Shown: positions 1-7,731, counted from the first letter of the stretch. The stretch is 13,110 bases of DNA from Anthropogastromicrobium sp050944455 (GCA_050944455.1 JBMNRC010000038.1:1-13110); one strand, 5' to 3'. Notes: generated from the letters alone by a model not told the origin. Program-made: numbers and translations.

Positions 1-81
1 GGACGCCATATGGGCCCAAGGAGGGAGACGTCAGATCCATGCCATTCCATTCTAACAGCTTTAGCAATGAAGGATGTAGAT

Positions 82-98
82 CCCAACTGGCTGTTGGG
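82..98. other. Small inverted repeat upstream of the rubrerythrin gene
   Basis: CCCAAC (82-87) and GTTGGG (93-98) are perfect 6-base arms around a 5-base loop, followed by TTCTCT. It lies 45 bases upstream of the rubrerythrin start. It could be an operator or a weak hairpin. No convincing promoter hexamer pair was found in bases 1-142, and the rest of that stretch holds nothing I recognise. Confidence 0.25.
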
Positions 99-142
99 TT
101 CTCTATACCCTGACTTTATTGTAGGAGAAAAGGAGAAACAAA

Positions 143-805
143 ATGGAAAGATGGAAATGCACCGTTTGCGGCTATATTCACGAGGGACCGATGTCGCCGG
201 ATTTCAAATGCCCTGTCTGCGGGCAGGGTGCTGACAAATTTGTCAGGATCGAGGACGCCGGCTCAGCAAAAAATCCCTACGCCGGAACCAAAACGGAGAA
301 GAACCTGTGGGAAGCTTTTGCCGGCGAATCCCAGGCGCGGAACAAGTATACCTTTTTCGCGTCTGTTGCCAGGAAGGCAGGCTACGAGCAGATTGCGGCG
401 CTCTTCCTCAAGACCGCTGAAAACGAGAGAGAGCACGCAAAACTGTGGTTCAAGGCGCTGGGCGAAATCGGCGATACCGCGGAGAATCTTCTGCACGCGG
501 CGGAAGGCGAAAACGCAGAGTGGACCGACATGTATGTCAGAATGGCCAAAGAAGCCGACGAGGAAGGTTTCCACGAACTGGCGGAGCAGTTCCGCGGGGT
601 TGCAGCGATTGAAAAGACCCATGAGGAGCGGTACAGGGCCCTGCTGAAGAATGTAGAAACCAAAGCGGTATTTGAGAAGAGCGGAGTAACGATCTGGGAA
701 TGCCGCAACTGCGGGCATATCGTAGTGGGGACGTCCGCCCCTGAAATCTGCCCTGTCTGCAAGCATCCGCAGGCATATTTCGAAGTGAGAAAAGAGAATT
801 ATTAA
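143..805 (+). CDS. Rubrerythrin with a rubredoxin domain at both ends
   Basis: This is a cytoplasmic non-haem iron protein expected to reduce hydrogen peroxide to water in anaerobes. The 220-residue protein has three parts. An N-terminal rubredoxin-like knuckle has C6-x2-C9 and C23-x2-C26. A ferritin-like four-helix domain (about 50-165) follows, with the expected diiron ligands E62, E95, H98, E123, E126, E157 and H160. A C-terminal rubredoxin domain has C187-x2-C190 and C203-x2-C206. By remembered alignment, residues from about 46 onward follow the classical Desulfovibrio-type rubrerythrin (about 190 residues); the first 40 residues are extra. The start is supported by AGGAGA at 131-136, 6 bases before the ATG. 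The gene stands alone and ends at a terminator shared with the convergent transporter operon. All metal ligands are present, so the enzyme is probably active. Gene naming varies, so no symbol is given. Confidence 0.95.
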   Translation: MERWKCTVCGYIHEGPMSPDFKCPVCGQGADKFVRIEDAGSAKNPYAGTKTEKNLWEAFAGESQARNKYTFFASVARKAGYEQIAALFLKTAENEREHAKLWFKALGEIGDTAENLLHAAEGENAEWTDMYVRMAKEADEEGFHELAEQFRGVAAIEKTHEERYRALLKNVETKAVFEKSGVTIWECRNCGHIVVGTSAPEICPVCKHPQAYFEVRKENY

Positions 806-836
806 TCCTGTTCTGATCTGATCATTTCAGAAATTT

Positions 837-880
837 CAAAACCGCCGCCGGCTGCTTTATGCAATCGGCGGCGGTCTGAC
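837..880. terminator. Bidirectional terminator between convergent genes
   Basis: Perfect 10-base arms, ACCGCCGCCG (841-850) and CGGCGGCGGT (866-875), surround a 15-base loop. Read on the minus strand the stem is followed by TTTTG (from 837-840), a good U-run for ending the MFS transcript. Read on the plus strand it is followed by a weaker CTGACATTTCTTT. It lies between the rubrerythrin stop and the MFS stop, where a shared terminator is expected. Confidence 0.85.
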
Positions 881-937
881 ATTTCTTTACGGCTGCTCAG
901 AAAACTGTTTTCCGCTAACCTTGCGCAGCGTAAGCCG

Positions 938-2116
938 TCAGTGTTCTCCGTTGGTTGTCTTCCGTTTCGCGATCATGGATTCATGCATGGAAAACATGAG
1001 GATCAGAATTGCCAGAAGGCAGAACGGGAGCAGCAGGAAAGAAGTATGGTACATGATCCATCCGAAGAGCGGCGGCATGAGGGTTGTCCCGATGTACGCG
1101 GACGCCATCTGCACGCCGATCACGGCCTGAGACCTGTCCTTGCCGAAATGGGCCGGCGTCGAGTGAATCAGGCAGGGATAGACAGGCGCGCAGCCGAGGC
1201 CGATGACAATGAACCCCAGGAGAGCGGCTGTCTGCCCGAGCGGCAGAAAAAGGAGAAGAATGCCCGCGGCGAGGATACCCAGCCCCATGCGGATCATGAA
1301 AACATCGCTCAGCCTGAACGTGAGAAATCCGTCCGCCAGTCTGCCGAGGGTGATGCCGATGTAGAAAAGGCTCGCGAAGGAAGCGGCTGTGTCAGCGGGA
1401 ACATCCCGGACAAGATTCAGATAGCTGGCTGCCCACTGGCCGGCGGTCTGTTCCAGCGCGCAATAGCAGAAGAAAGTCACCATGATCTCTCTGGCTCCCG
1501 GGATCGCGATGATGCTTTTCAGCGGAATTGCTTTGTGGGATGATTCTTTCCCTGCTTCTGTTTCCTCCGGTTCTCCTCCCGCATTTTTCCAGAGCGGGAG
1601 AGAAGCGATCATGAGAACGGCGAGGGCAGCCTGCAGGAAACCGATCGACCGGTAGCCGGCGCCCCATCCGAATCCCCGGCTGATGCAGAAGCCCATCACG
1701 TAGGGACCGATGGAGGCGCCGACGCCCCACATACAGTGAAGCCAGCTCATGTGACGGCTCTTGTAATGCAGAGCGACAAAGTTGTTGAGGGCGGCGTCGA
1801 TGCTTCCGGCGCCGAGGCCGTACGGGACAGCGAAGAGACACATCATCAGCATCGACCGGCTGACCGAGAAGCCGAACAGACCGCCGCAGGTAAGAAGAAT
1901 GCTGATCACGACGATGCGGCCGGTTCCGAGCGCTTTCGTGAGGCGATCGCTCTGCAGGCTGGAGATCACGGTGCAGACCGAGATGATCATGAAGATGATC
2001 CCCATGCAGGATACGGGGACGCCGAATCCGGGGTAGATGGACGGCCAGGCGGCGCCCAGCAGGGAATCCGGAAGTCCGAGACTGATGAAAGCCAGATAGA
2101 TGATCAAGAGAAGCAT
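938..2116 (-). CDS. Major facilitator superfamily (MFS) transporter
   Basis: This is a 392-residue integral membrane protein with about twelve hydrophobic segments, the usual MFS size and layout. The first helix begins almost at residue 1 and contains the run GLPDSLLGAAWPSIY, which I associate with a clostridial group of sugar or drug/metabolite MFS permeases. After helix 2 there is a short basic loop (SDRLTKALGTGR) matching the MFS loop 2-3 signature region. A hydrophilic central loop (about residues 176-200, rich in E, K and G) separates the two six-helix halves. A second GRLADG motif opens the C-terminal half. The start has GGAG 8 bases upstream. It lies 40 bases downstream of the MATE stop on the same strand, so the two are probably co-transcribed. 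The substrate cannot be told from sequence; sugar uptake and efflux are both possible. Confidence 0.9.
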   Translation of the reverse strand: MLLLIIYLAFISLGLPDSLLGAAWPSIYPGFGVPVSCMGIIFMIISVCTVISSLQSDRLTKALGTGRIVVISILLTCGGLFGFSVSRSMLMMCLFAVPYGLGAGSIDAALNNFVALHYKSRHMSWLHCMWGVGASIGPYVMGFCISRGFGWGAGYRSIGFLQAALAVLMIASLPLWKNAGGEPEETEAGKESSHKAIPLKSIIAIPGAREIMVTFFCYCALEQTAGQWAASYLNLVRDVPADTAASFASLFYIGITLGRLADGFLTFRLSDVFMIRMGLGILAAGILLLFLPLGQTAALLGFIVIGLGCAPVYPCLIHSTPAHFGKDRSQAVIGVQMASAYIGTTLMPPLFGWIMYHTSFLLLPFCLLAILILMFSMHESMIAKRKTTNGEH

Positions 2117-2156
2117 GCGGGAATCTCCGTTTCATAAAATTTGGTTCTTCGGGAGA

Positions 2157-3527
2157 TCATACCATCATGATTTTTAAATTTCCAGAACGCAATCTCCGGA
2201 TTGTTATTGCAGTGCTTATCCACAGCAGCGCGATGGTGATCAGCCATGAAACGGGAAAGATCAGATAAAGCGCCCGCAGCGTGTGAAAAACCCGGAAACC
2301 CGTGAATATCCACAGAATGCGGACAAGACAGGTTCCGACGACTGTTTCCGCAGCGGGCAGCAGAGATCTGCCGTACCCTCTCAGAAATCCGGCGGGTATT
2401 TCATAAAAACTGCAGACCGGGGTGAGCACCAGAATGATCCGGATCCTCTGGCACGCGGCTTCGATCACCGCCGGATCGCGCGAGAAGAAGGAAGCGGCCT
2501 GATGACAGAACAGAGTGACCGGTGTGCTGATCGCGGCGCTGAACAGGAATGAAAGAAGCATGCATTGCCTGAGAATGCTAAGGCATCGCCTGTGATTTCC
2601 CGCCGCCTGGTTCTGGCTGGTAAAAGTTGTGGCTGTCTGGGTGAAAGCGGTGATCATGTAATAGGTGATGTACTCGAAATTCATGGCAGCCGCGGCCCCT
2701 GCCGTGGAGACTGAGCCGAATTCATTGACGGAAGCCTGCACAAAGATGTTGGCGAAACAGAAAACAGCGCCCTGCAGGGCAGCCGGCGTTCCGATCCTGA
2801 GAATCGCGCGGATGTCCCCTTTGTCCAGATGAATCCGGCGGAGTGAAAAATGAAAATCCTCGTCCGGATCTGCTGAGAGCCAGTGCAGAGTGAGGAAGGC
2901 GCTGAACGCGGTCGACAGATCTGTCGCCAGGGCAACGCCGGCCACATCCATTCTGAAGACGATGACGAAAAAGAGGTTAAGTCCGACGTTCAGGACTCCG
3001 GAAATCATCAGGGCAGCCATGGGCCGCCGGCTGTTTCCGCGTGCCCGCTCGATGGCGCAGGCAAAATCGTAAAGCAGCAGAAACGGCAGGCCTGCGGCAT
3101 ACAGCCGAAGATATTGGACAGCCTGCCGGAGCGCCTCTTCGGGAGTCTGAATCAGGCGCAGTACCGGTTCGGACAAAAGAGTTACCGTGATGAAGAGAAT
3201 GCAGCCGGTCAGCAGGGAAAGCCCGATGCCCGAGTGCAGGCACCGGTTGATTTCGGAGCGTTTATTCTCCCCGATTTTCCACGCGATCAGTACGTTCAGC
3301 CCGACCGCCAGGCCGGATGAGATGCTGACCAGCAGTGCAACAATCTCGGCGTTCGTTCCGACCGCCGCCAGCGCGGAGGTGTCCGAAAACTGTCCGACCA
3401 CTGCCGTATCCGCGGAATTGAAAAGCTGCTGCAGGATGCTGGTTGCCGCTATCGGCATGGCGAACCGGATGAGACTTCCGGTCAGCTTTCCTTCAAGTAT
3501 GGCGTTTTTCGCTGAATCCTTTTCCAT
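2157..3527 (-). CDS. MATE family efflux transporter
   Basis: The 456-residue length is typical of MATE (multidrug and toxic compound extrusion) proteins, which export cationic compounds in exchange for Na+ or H+. The N-terminus has the family pattern: a short polar head, then LTGSLIRFAMPIAATSILQQ and NSADTAVVGQFSDTSALAAVG, the helix 1-2 region characteristic of MATE proteins. Twelve hydrophobic segments can be counted, arranged as two related halves. The helix 7 region (about residues 240-275, from IGTPAALQGAVFCFANIFVQ) repeats the helix 1 pattern. AGGAGC lies 8 bases before the ATG. It is the first gene of a probable two-gene operon with the MFS transporter and diverges from a LysR-type regulator 365 bases away, which may control it. 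The substrate is unknown. Confidence 0.93.
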   Translation of the reverse strand: MEKDSAKNAILEGKLTGSLIRFAMPIAATSILQQLFNSADTAVVGQFSDTSALAAVGTNAEIVALLVSISSGLAVGLNVLIAWKIGENKRSEINRCLHSGIGLSLLTGCILFITVTLLSEPVLRLIQTPEEALRQAVQYLRLYAAGLPFLLLYDFACAIERARGNSRRPMAALMISGVLNVGLNLFFVIVFRMDVAGVALATDLSTAFSAFLTLHWLSADPDEDFHFSLRRIHLDKGDIRAILRIGTPAALQGAVFCFANIFVQASVNEFGSVSTAGAAAAMNFEYITYYMITAFTQTATTFTSQNQAAGNHRRCLSILRQCMLLSFLFSAAISTPVTLFCHQAASFFSRDPAVIEAACQRIRIILVLTPVCSFYEIPAGFLRGYGRSLLPAAETVVGTCLVRILWIFTGFRVFHTLRALYLIFPVSWLITIALLWISTAITIRRLRSGNLKIMMV

Positions 3528-3600
3528 AACAGATCGCTCCTGTCTTCTGTTTCAATTTTTTCATCATTTTTCTTGCGCCAGATTAACACGGATTGTATAA

Positions 3601-3645
3601 TCGTTAAAACGAATATATTAGATAATATCTATCGAATAATACGAT
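3601..3645. promoter_or_regulatory. Cluster of LysR-type operator candidates
   Basis: Three adjacent dyads are visible. TCGTT-AA-AACGA spans 3601-3612. TAGAT-AAT-ATCTA (3619-3631) is an exact T-N11-A box with symmetric arms. ATCG-N7-CGAT (3631-3645) contains a second T-N11-A, from T3632 to A3644. T-N11-A with dyad symmetry is the known LysR-family binding pattern. The cluster lies about 75-120 bases upstream of the MATE start and about 250 bases from the regulator, so it fits control of the MATE operon better than autoregulation. AT-rich DNA produces such dyads easily, hence the modest confidence. Confidence 0.4.
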
Positions 3646-3833
3646 TGAAAGGAAACCATATAAACCGCAGGATTCGGGGATTATAAACTTCCTGTCAGGG
3701 AATGATGCAATGATTGAGATGAACTGTAATCATAAAGAAATCAGCCGTAAGATCGCATAGTTTATCGAGAGGGGATGAACCGGAAAATCTAAGAAAGCAC
3801 CTGCCGGCTCATGCTGATGATGAGAGAATTGAA

Positions 3834-3862
3834 TTGATTGCTCTCTGCTGAAAACATATGTT
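3834..3862 (+). promoter_or_regulatory. Probable promoter of the LysR-type gene
   Basis: TTGATT (3834-3839), a 17-base spacer and TATGTT (3857-3862) form a reasonable sigma-A type promoter, placing the start near 3869. The -10 lies inside a perfect 10-base palindrome, AACATATGTT (3853-3862), a possible autoregulatory site. An AGGAG ribosome site follows at 3880-3884. Confidence 0.5.
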
Positions 3863-3892
3863 ATCAGATCCCTATAGTTAGGAGCAGTTTTT

Positions 3893-4780
3893 ATGGACAG
3901 GAATATTCAGAAATATGAAGCGCTCGCTGCCGCGGCGGAAGAGGGAAACATTACAAAAGCGGCTCAGAAACTGTCGTTTGCGCAGTCATCGGTCAGCAAA
4001 ATGATTGCGGACCTCGAATCGGAGTGGCATATCCGCCTGCTGAATCGGAGCAGAGACGGCGTGACGCTGACAGAGGAAGGAAAGATGCTGATGCCCGGCA
4101 TCCGCGCGCTTCTAGACGCGTGCGGCCGGCTGGATGAGAAAGTCGGGCAGATCCGCGGCATGGAATGCGGCAATATCCGCATCGGAGTATTCTCGAGCGT
4201 AGCGGAACATTGGATGCCGGGGATCATCTCGGCTTTTCACAAGGATCATCCCGGGATCCGGTACGAGCTTCTGACCGGAGATTACGACGAAATCGAAGCG
4301 TGGCTCGCGGAAGAACGGATCGACGCCGGCTTTCTGAGACTGCCGGCGAGGCATCCTTTCGATACGGTGAAAATCACCGATGACCCTTACATGGCCGTGC
4401 TTCCCAAAGATCACCCTCTCTGCAGTAAACAGGCAATAGAACCGGCAGATCTGAACGGCCAGCCGTTTCTCGCCCTGGAGCATGGCGGAAAGACGGATGT
4501 CTCGGAATTTCTGGAAAAATATGATATCACGCCGGATATCCGCTTTTCCACGTGGGATGACTATTCGATCATGGCGATGGTGGAGATCGGGCAGGGGGTC
4601 GCGCTGCTCCCGGAACTCATCTTGCAGAGGATACCGTATGAGATCGAGATCAGGCCGATGACCGTTGACTGCCGGCGTACCATCGGGATTGCGGTGCCGG
4701 ACAGACATGCGATGTCCTCAGCGCTGGAAGAGTTTCTGAAATACGTGATCAGGGAAGTATCTGAGAAAGCGGGGAAGTAG
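3893..4780 (+). CDS. LysR-type transcriptional regulator
   Basis: At 295 residues it has the standard LysR family length. Residues 5-65 form the winged helix-turn-helix: the segment NITKAAQKLSFAQSSVSKMI matches the conserved LysR DNA-recognition region, followed by DLESEWHIRLLNRSRDGVTLTEEG. Residues from about 92 onward (GNIRIGVFSSVAEHWMPGII) form the periplasmic-binding-protein-like effector domain, with the usual QGVALLPELI segment near the end. The ATG has AGGAG 8 bases upstream and a plausible promoter at 3834-3862. It diverges from the MATE/MFS operon and is followed at 262 bases by the reductase/glycohydrolase pair in the same direction, so either could be its target. The effector cannot be deduced. 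Confidence 0.93.
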   Translation: MDRNIQKYEALAAAAEEGNITKAAQKLSFAQSSVSKMIADLESEWHIRLLNRSRDGVTLTEEGKMLMPGIRALLDACGRLDEKVGQIRGMECGNIRIGVFSSVAEHWMPGIISAFHKDHPGIRYELLTGDYDEIEAWLAEERIDAGFLRLPARHPFDTVKITDDPYMAVLPKDHPLCSKQAIEPADLNGQPFLALEHGGKTDVSEFLEKYDITPDIRFSTWDDYSIMAMVEIGQGVALLPELILQRIPYEIEIRPMTVDCRRTIGIAVPDRHAMSSALEEFLKYVIREVSEKAGK

Positions 4781-4870
4781 AATGCGGTGATTGTCATTCA
4801 GCGTAAGTCCATAACCATCCTGCTGCATACATCGATTTCATACCGGTGATTACCGCGATGCCATAAATTA

Positions 4871-4933
4871 ATTTCGCGCATTATTGTAAATTCATGAAAT
4901 ATCCAAGCCAAACGCTTTCCCTTCAAGTATAAT
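4871..4933 (+). promoter_or_regulatory. Probable activator-dependent promoter of the reductase gene
   Basis: TATAAT lies at 4928-4933 but no good -35 hexamer lies 16-18 bases upstream, which is common for promoters needing an activator. Upstream, ATTTC (4871-4875) and GAAAT (4896-4900) form an outer dyad, and TTCATGAA (4891-4898) is an 8-base palindrome. These could be binding sites for the LysR-type protein encoded just upstream. The predicted transcript would start near 4940. The remaining spacer from 4781 to 4870 shows no clear terminator. Confidence 0.4.
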
Positions 4934-4934
4934 G

Positions 4935-4994
4935 GAGCAGGTCAGATTATACGTTTCAGTGATAGAGCAGATCAGAAGTTACGTTTCAGTGACT
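4935..4994 (+). repeat. Two 30-base tandem repeats in the reductase leader
   Basis: The unit at 4935-4964 is repeated at 4965-4994 with about 24 of 30 identical bases. Both contain GAGCAG, TCAGA and TACGTTTCAGTGA. The repeats start right after the -10 element, so they would lie in the 5' untranslated RNA or form operator DNA just past the start point. They are not part of the reductase protein if translation starts at 5043. Confidence 0.85.
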
Positions 4995-5042
4995 TCATTT
5001 GTATGGGAGATTCAATTCACAGGAATAGTATGGAGGGCTTTC

Positions 5043-6098
5043 ATGAGCATACAGGACAGTGGAAAAGCGAACAAGGAGGGCCATAAGCCTGCCGGTACAG
5101 TTTCCGGTTGTCAGAAAACGGCGCGGAATTGCGGTTCCCGGAAAAGCCAGACGCAGGATTCCGCCGATTCGACTTGCATCAAAACCGTGGCGCTGATCGG
5201 CGCCGGGGCCATCGGATGCTACTTTATCTGGGGGATGGCCGATGTTCTGGGTGACCGGTTCAGCGTTGTCGCCGAGGGGGATAGAGCGGAACGGCTCAGA
5301 AGAGACGGCGTTGTCATCAACGGAAGAAGATACAGTCTGAATGTCAGGAGCTCTGATGAAGCCAGAGGAGCGGATCTGCTGCTGATCGCGACCAAGTACG
5401 ACGGGCTTGAGAACGCGATTCCGGCGGTCCGCACGATCACGGAAGGCGCCGATACCATTGTACTCAGCCTGCTGAACGGCATTGATTCCGAGGAGATTCT
5501 GGCGGAAGCCATCGGGGAGGAGAAAATCCTGAATTCCTATATGGTGATCGCTTCCCACAGGAAGGGAAACTCCGTGAATTTTGATCCGGAGGTGACCAAA
5601 GGAATGGTTTTCGGCGACAAAAATACACCCGAAAAAACTTCGCGGTGTGAAGCTGTCGAGCAGCTGTTCGCGCAGTGCCGGTCCCGCGCGACCTGGGTCC
5701 CCAACATTGTCCAGATGCAGTGGGCAAAATATGCCCGGAACATCTCCTACAACATCCCGCAGGCGATCCTTTCCGTCGGGATCGGGGCCTTCAGGGACAG
5801 TGAGCACGTTTGGTTTATCGCGCGGCAGCTGGAAAAGGAAGTCGACGCGGTCGGAAAAGCCTACGGGGTTGATGTGCCCCCGATCGACAGGCATTTCAAT
5901 GACCGGTATGATCCCAGAAGCCGCTATTCCACGCTGCAGGATCTGGACGCGGGCAGACACACGGAAATTGAGATGTTCTGCGGCGTTCTGATGAAGAAAG
6001 CGGCCGCGAAGAACATTCCGGTTCCGACAGCGGAGCTTTGCTATCATCTGGTCAGAGCGCTCGAGGAGAAGAACGACGGGCTGTTCGATTATCAGTAA
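5043..6098 (+). CDS. Ketopantoate reductase (ApbA/PanE) family oxidoreductase
   Basis: This is an NAD(P)H-dependent reductase of the ApbA/PanE family, whose founder reduces 2-dehydropantoate to pantoate for coenzyme A synthesis. The 351-residue protein has the Rossmann motif GAGAIG (53-58), the LLNG segment (143-146), and catalytic-type residues at family spacing: K229, N233, N237, then S296 and E308 in the LQDLDAGRHTEIE region. These match the K/N/N/S/E set of E. coli PanE by remembered spacing. Start choice: ATG 5043 has GGAGGG 5 bases upstream. The in-frame ATG at 4932 overlaps the TATAAT and the tandem repeats, so it is unlikely. Odd: even from 5043, about 46 polar residues precede the Rossmann fold, whereas the family normally begins there. 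The next gene follows after 26 bases. The pairing suggests a substrate other than ketopantoate, so panE is not assigned. Confidence 0.85.
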   Translation: MSIQDSGKANKEGHKPAGTVSGCQKTARNCGSRKSQTQDSADSTCIKTVALIGAGAIGCYFIWGMADVLGDRFSVVAEGDRAERLRRDGVVINGRRYSLNVRSSDEARGADLLLIATKYDGLENAIPAVRTITEGADTIVLSLLNGIDSEEILAEAIGEEKILNSYMVIASHRKGNSVNFDPEVTKGMVFGDKNTPEKTSRCEAVEQLFAQCRSRATWVPNIVQMQWAKYARNISYNIPQAILSVGIGAFRDSEHVWFIARQLEKEVDAVGKAYGVDVPPIDRHFNDRYDPRSRYSTLQDLDAGRHTEIEMFCGVLMKKAAAKNIPVPTAELCYHLVRALEEKNDGLFDYQ

Positions 6099-6124
6099 AA
6101 CGGAAGATTGGAGGGTTGGGCGAA

Positions 6125-7681
6125 ATGAAAAAACTGGAGCTGAATGAACTCAGGGACAAGATGCTGGGATGCTGGACCGGAAAGAACATCGGCGGCGTGC
6201 TGGGCGCTCCCTTTGAACTGAAAAGGCAGATCAATACAAACGATTATTACGTGCAGGATCTCACGCAGGGGCCGCCGGCCAATGACGACCTTGATCTGCA
6301 GATCGTTTCGCTTGCCGCGGCGGAACGGTACGGCCGCAGGCTGACCGCGTCCGTGCTCGGCGAATACTGGCTGTCCTATGTGATCCCGAACTGGGCGGAG
6401 TACGGCATGGGCAAGGCCAACCTGCGCGAAGGCTTCGAGCCGCCGCTGTCGGGGTATCTCGGAAATGCCTACCGCAACTCCAACGGATGCTGGATCCGCT
6501 CCGAGATCTGGGCCTGCCTGGCTCCGGGGCATCCCGAGATTGCCGTGCTGTACGCGCATGAGGACGCCGCGGTCGATCACGCGGAGGAAGGCCTGTACGC
6601 GGAGATCTTCACGGCGGCTCTGGAGAGCGCCGCTTTCGCGGAGGATGACCCGGAAAAGCTGATTGAGATCGCGCTGTCCTACATTCCGGAAGACTGCTCA
6701 GTGACAAAGGCCGTCCGCACAGCGCAGGAATGTTTCCGGCAGAAGGTTCCGTTCGCGGAATCCCGCAGGAAAATTCACAACGCGGCGCCGGGAACATTCG
6801 GCATCCAGAATCTCAGAATCCCGGAGTTTCCGAAAAAAGACAACGAGGGAATGGAGACAGGCGCGCCGGGATTTGACGCGCCGGAGAACATCGGCTTTGT
6901 GGTGGCCGCATGGCTTTACGGTGAAAATGATTTCGGCCGGAGCCTTGTGCTGGCGAACGCGTACGGCGAGGATACCGACTGCACCTGCGGGACGCTCGGC
7001 GCTGTGCTGGGAATCATCCTCGGCGCCTCCGGAATCCCTCGGAAATGGTCCGCTCCGCTGAACGATAAAATCTCAACGATGTGCATTGACCGGACTTCCG
7101 GCGGCGTCTGGATCCCGGATACGGCGACGGAACTGACGGAGAGAATCCTCAGGGACATCCCGCTGTTCCTCGGCCAGCAGTACTGCGATATTCTGGATCC
7201 GAGCGGCCTGTCTGTCCAGTGCTTTTCCGGTGAGGATCTTTACTGCGCGAGAACAGGAGACTATCTCAAAGACCTCAATGTCCAGGAGCCGGACGATCCT
7301 TCCGGCCGGGAACTGTGCGCAATGTCTCCCCTTGCGGTGCGGAAGGATTTCCCGGCGTTCTCCATCCGGGTGGAAGCCGGGGACTCGGTGTACTTCCATG
7401 CCGGGGAGACGAAAAAGCTGAGAGTGACCGTGCGGAACCATTCCGCCATGAGGGAAAAGCAGTGGGTGAAGATCAGCCTGTATCTGCCCGCGGATGTTTC
7501 AACGGAGGGGGCGGATTCCGTCGAGCTGCCGCTCAACACGCTGGCTGGCTCCCGCGCGGAAGCTGAGTTCACCCTGCAGACTGACCTGTTTGCCGGCTCC
7601 AGGCTGGAAGGCGTGGTTATGGCTGAACTGGCGGGAAGACATTCCTATGGCTGTGTGCGCTTCCTGCTGCTTGCGCACTGA
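6125..7681 (+). CDS. ADP-ribosylglycohydrolase (DraG/ARH) family protein with extra C-terminal domain
   Basis: Members of this family use two Mg2+ or Mn2+ ions to cleave N- or O-glycosidic bonds of ADP-ribose and related ribosides. The 518-residue protein has the N-terminal family segment DKMLGCWTGKNIGGVLGAPFE (11-31), the acidic metal motif NDDLD (53-57), and the C-terminal metal motif GEDTD (281-285) followed by a glycine-rich helix (GTLGAVLGIILGASGIP). Residues from about 410 to 518 look like an added beta-sandwich domain, not part of the roughly 300-350 residue core. In the first motif the usual GDxxG aspartate is not in its normal place, so the substrate may differ from protein-linked ADP-ribose. 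ATG 6125 has GGAGGG 9 bases upstream; an in-frame ATG at 6038 lies inside the preceding gene and is not favoured. It is almost certainly co-transcribed with the reductase. Confidence 0.85.
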   Translation: MKKLELNELRDKMLGCWTGKNIGGVLGAPFELKRQINTNDYYVQDLTQGPPANDDLDLQIVSLAAAERYGRRLTASVLGEYWLSYVIPNWAEYGMGKANLREGFEPPLSGYLGNAYRNSNGCWIRSEIWACLAPGHPEIAVLYAHEDAAVDHAEEGLYAEIFTAALESAAFAEDDPEKLIEIALSYIPEDCSVTKAVRTAQECFRQKVPFAESRRKIHNAAPGTFGIQNLRIPEFPKKDNEGMETGAPGFDAPENIGFVVAAWLYGENDFGRSLVLANAYGEDTDCTCGTLGAVLGIILGASGIPRKWSAPLNDKISTMCIDRTSGGVWIPDTATELTERILRDIPLFLGQQYCDILDPSGLSVQCFSGEDLYCARTGDYLKDLNVQEPDDPSGRELCAMSPLAVRKDFPAFSIRVEAGDSVYFHAGETKKLRVTVRNHSAMREKQWVKISLYLPADVSTEGADSVELPLNTLAGSRAEAEFTLQTDLFAGSRLEGVVMAELAGRHSYGCVRFLLLAH

Positions 7682-7731
7682 GCGGATCGGACCGGACGGC
7701 GGGAATTCCGGTGGAATTCTCAGCCTGAGTC

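Larger units (their letters stand above)
3528..3892. other. 365-base AT-rich divergent regulatory spacer
   Basis: This region lies between the MATE gene (-) and the LysR-type gene (+). The 3590-3650 part is very AT-rich compared with its surroundings and holds three dyads (listed separately). A TATAAT lies at 3596-3601 on the plus strand but without a good -35. The LysR-proximal part has a plausible promoter at 3834-3862. I could not fix a MATE promoter. The stretch 3650-3830 contains only very short open frames, such as a 16-codon frame at 3710, and nothing I can support as a gene. Confidence 0.6.

Noticed and set aside
39..113. 24-codon frame behind an AAGGAGGG near the window start
   Set aside because: Spacing from the ribosome-like site (13 bases) is poor and the peptide has no features; it may be part of a leader.
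3710..3760. 16-codon frame in the divergent spacer (MIEMNCNHKEISRKIA)
   Set aside because: It is too short, with no clear ribosome site and no recognisable similarity.
4932..5042. Upstream in-frame start for the reductase at 4932
   Set aside because: The ATG overlaps the TATAAT element and lacks a ribosome site; GGAGGG supports 5043.
4995..6047. Long minus-strand open frame opposite the reductase gene
   Set aside because: It is the antisense shadow of a gene with a recognisable conserved fold, and its translation shows no family features.
6038..6124. Upstream in-frame start for the glycohydrolase at 6038
   Set aside because: It lies inside the reductase coding region without a ribosome site, and the added residues do not fit the family.
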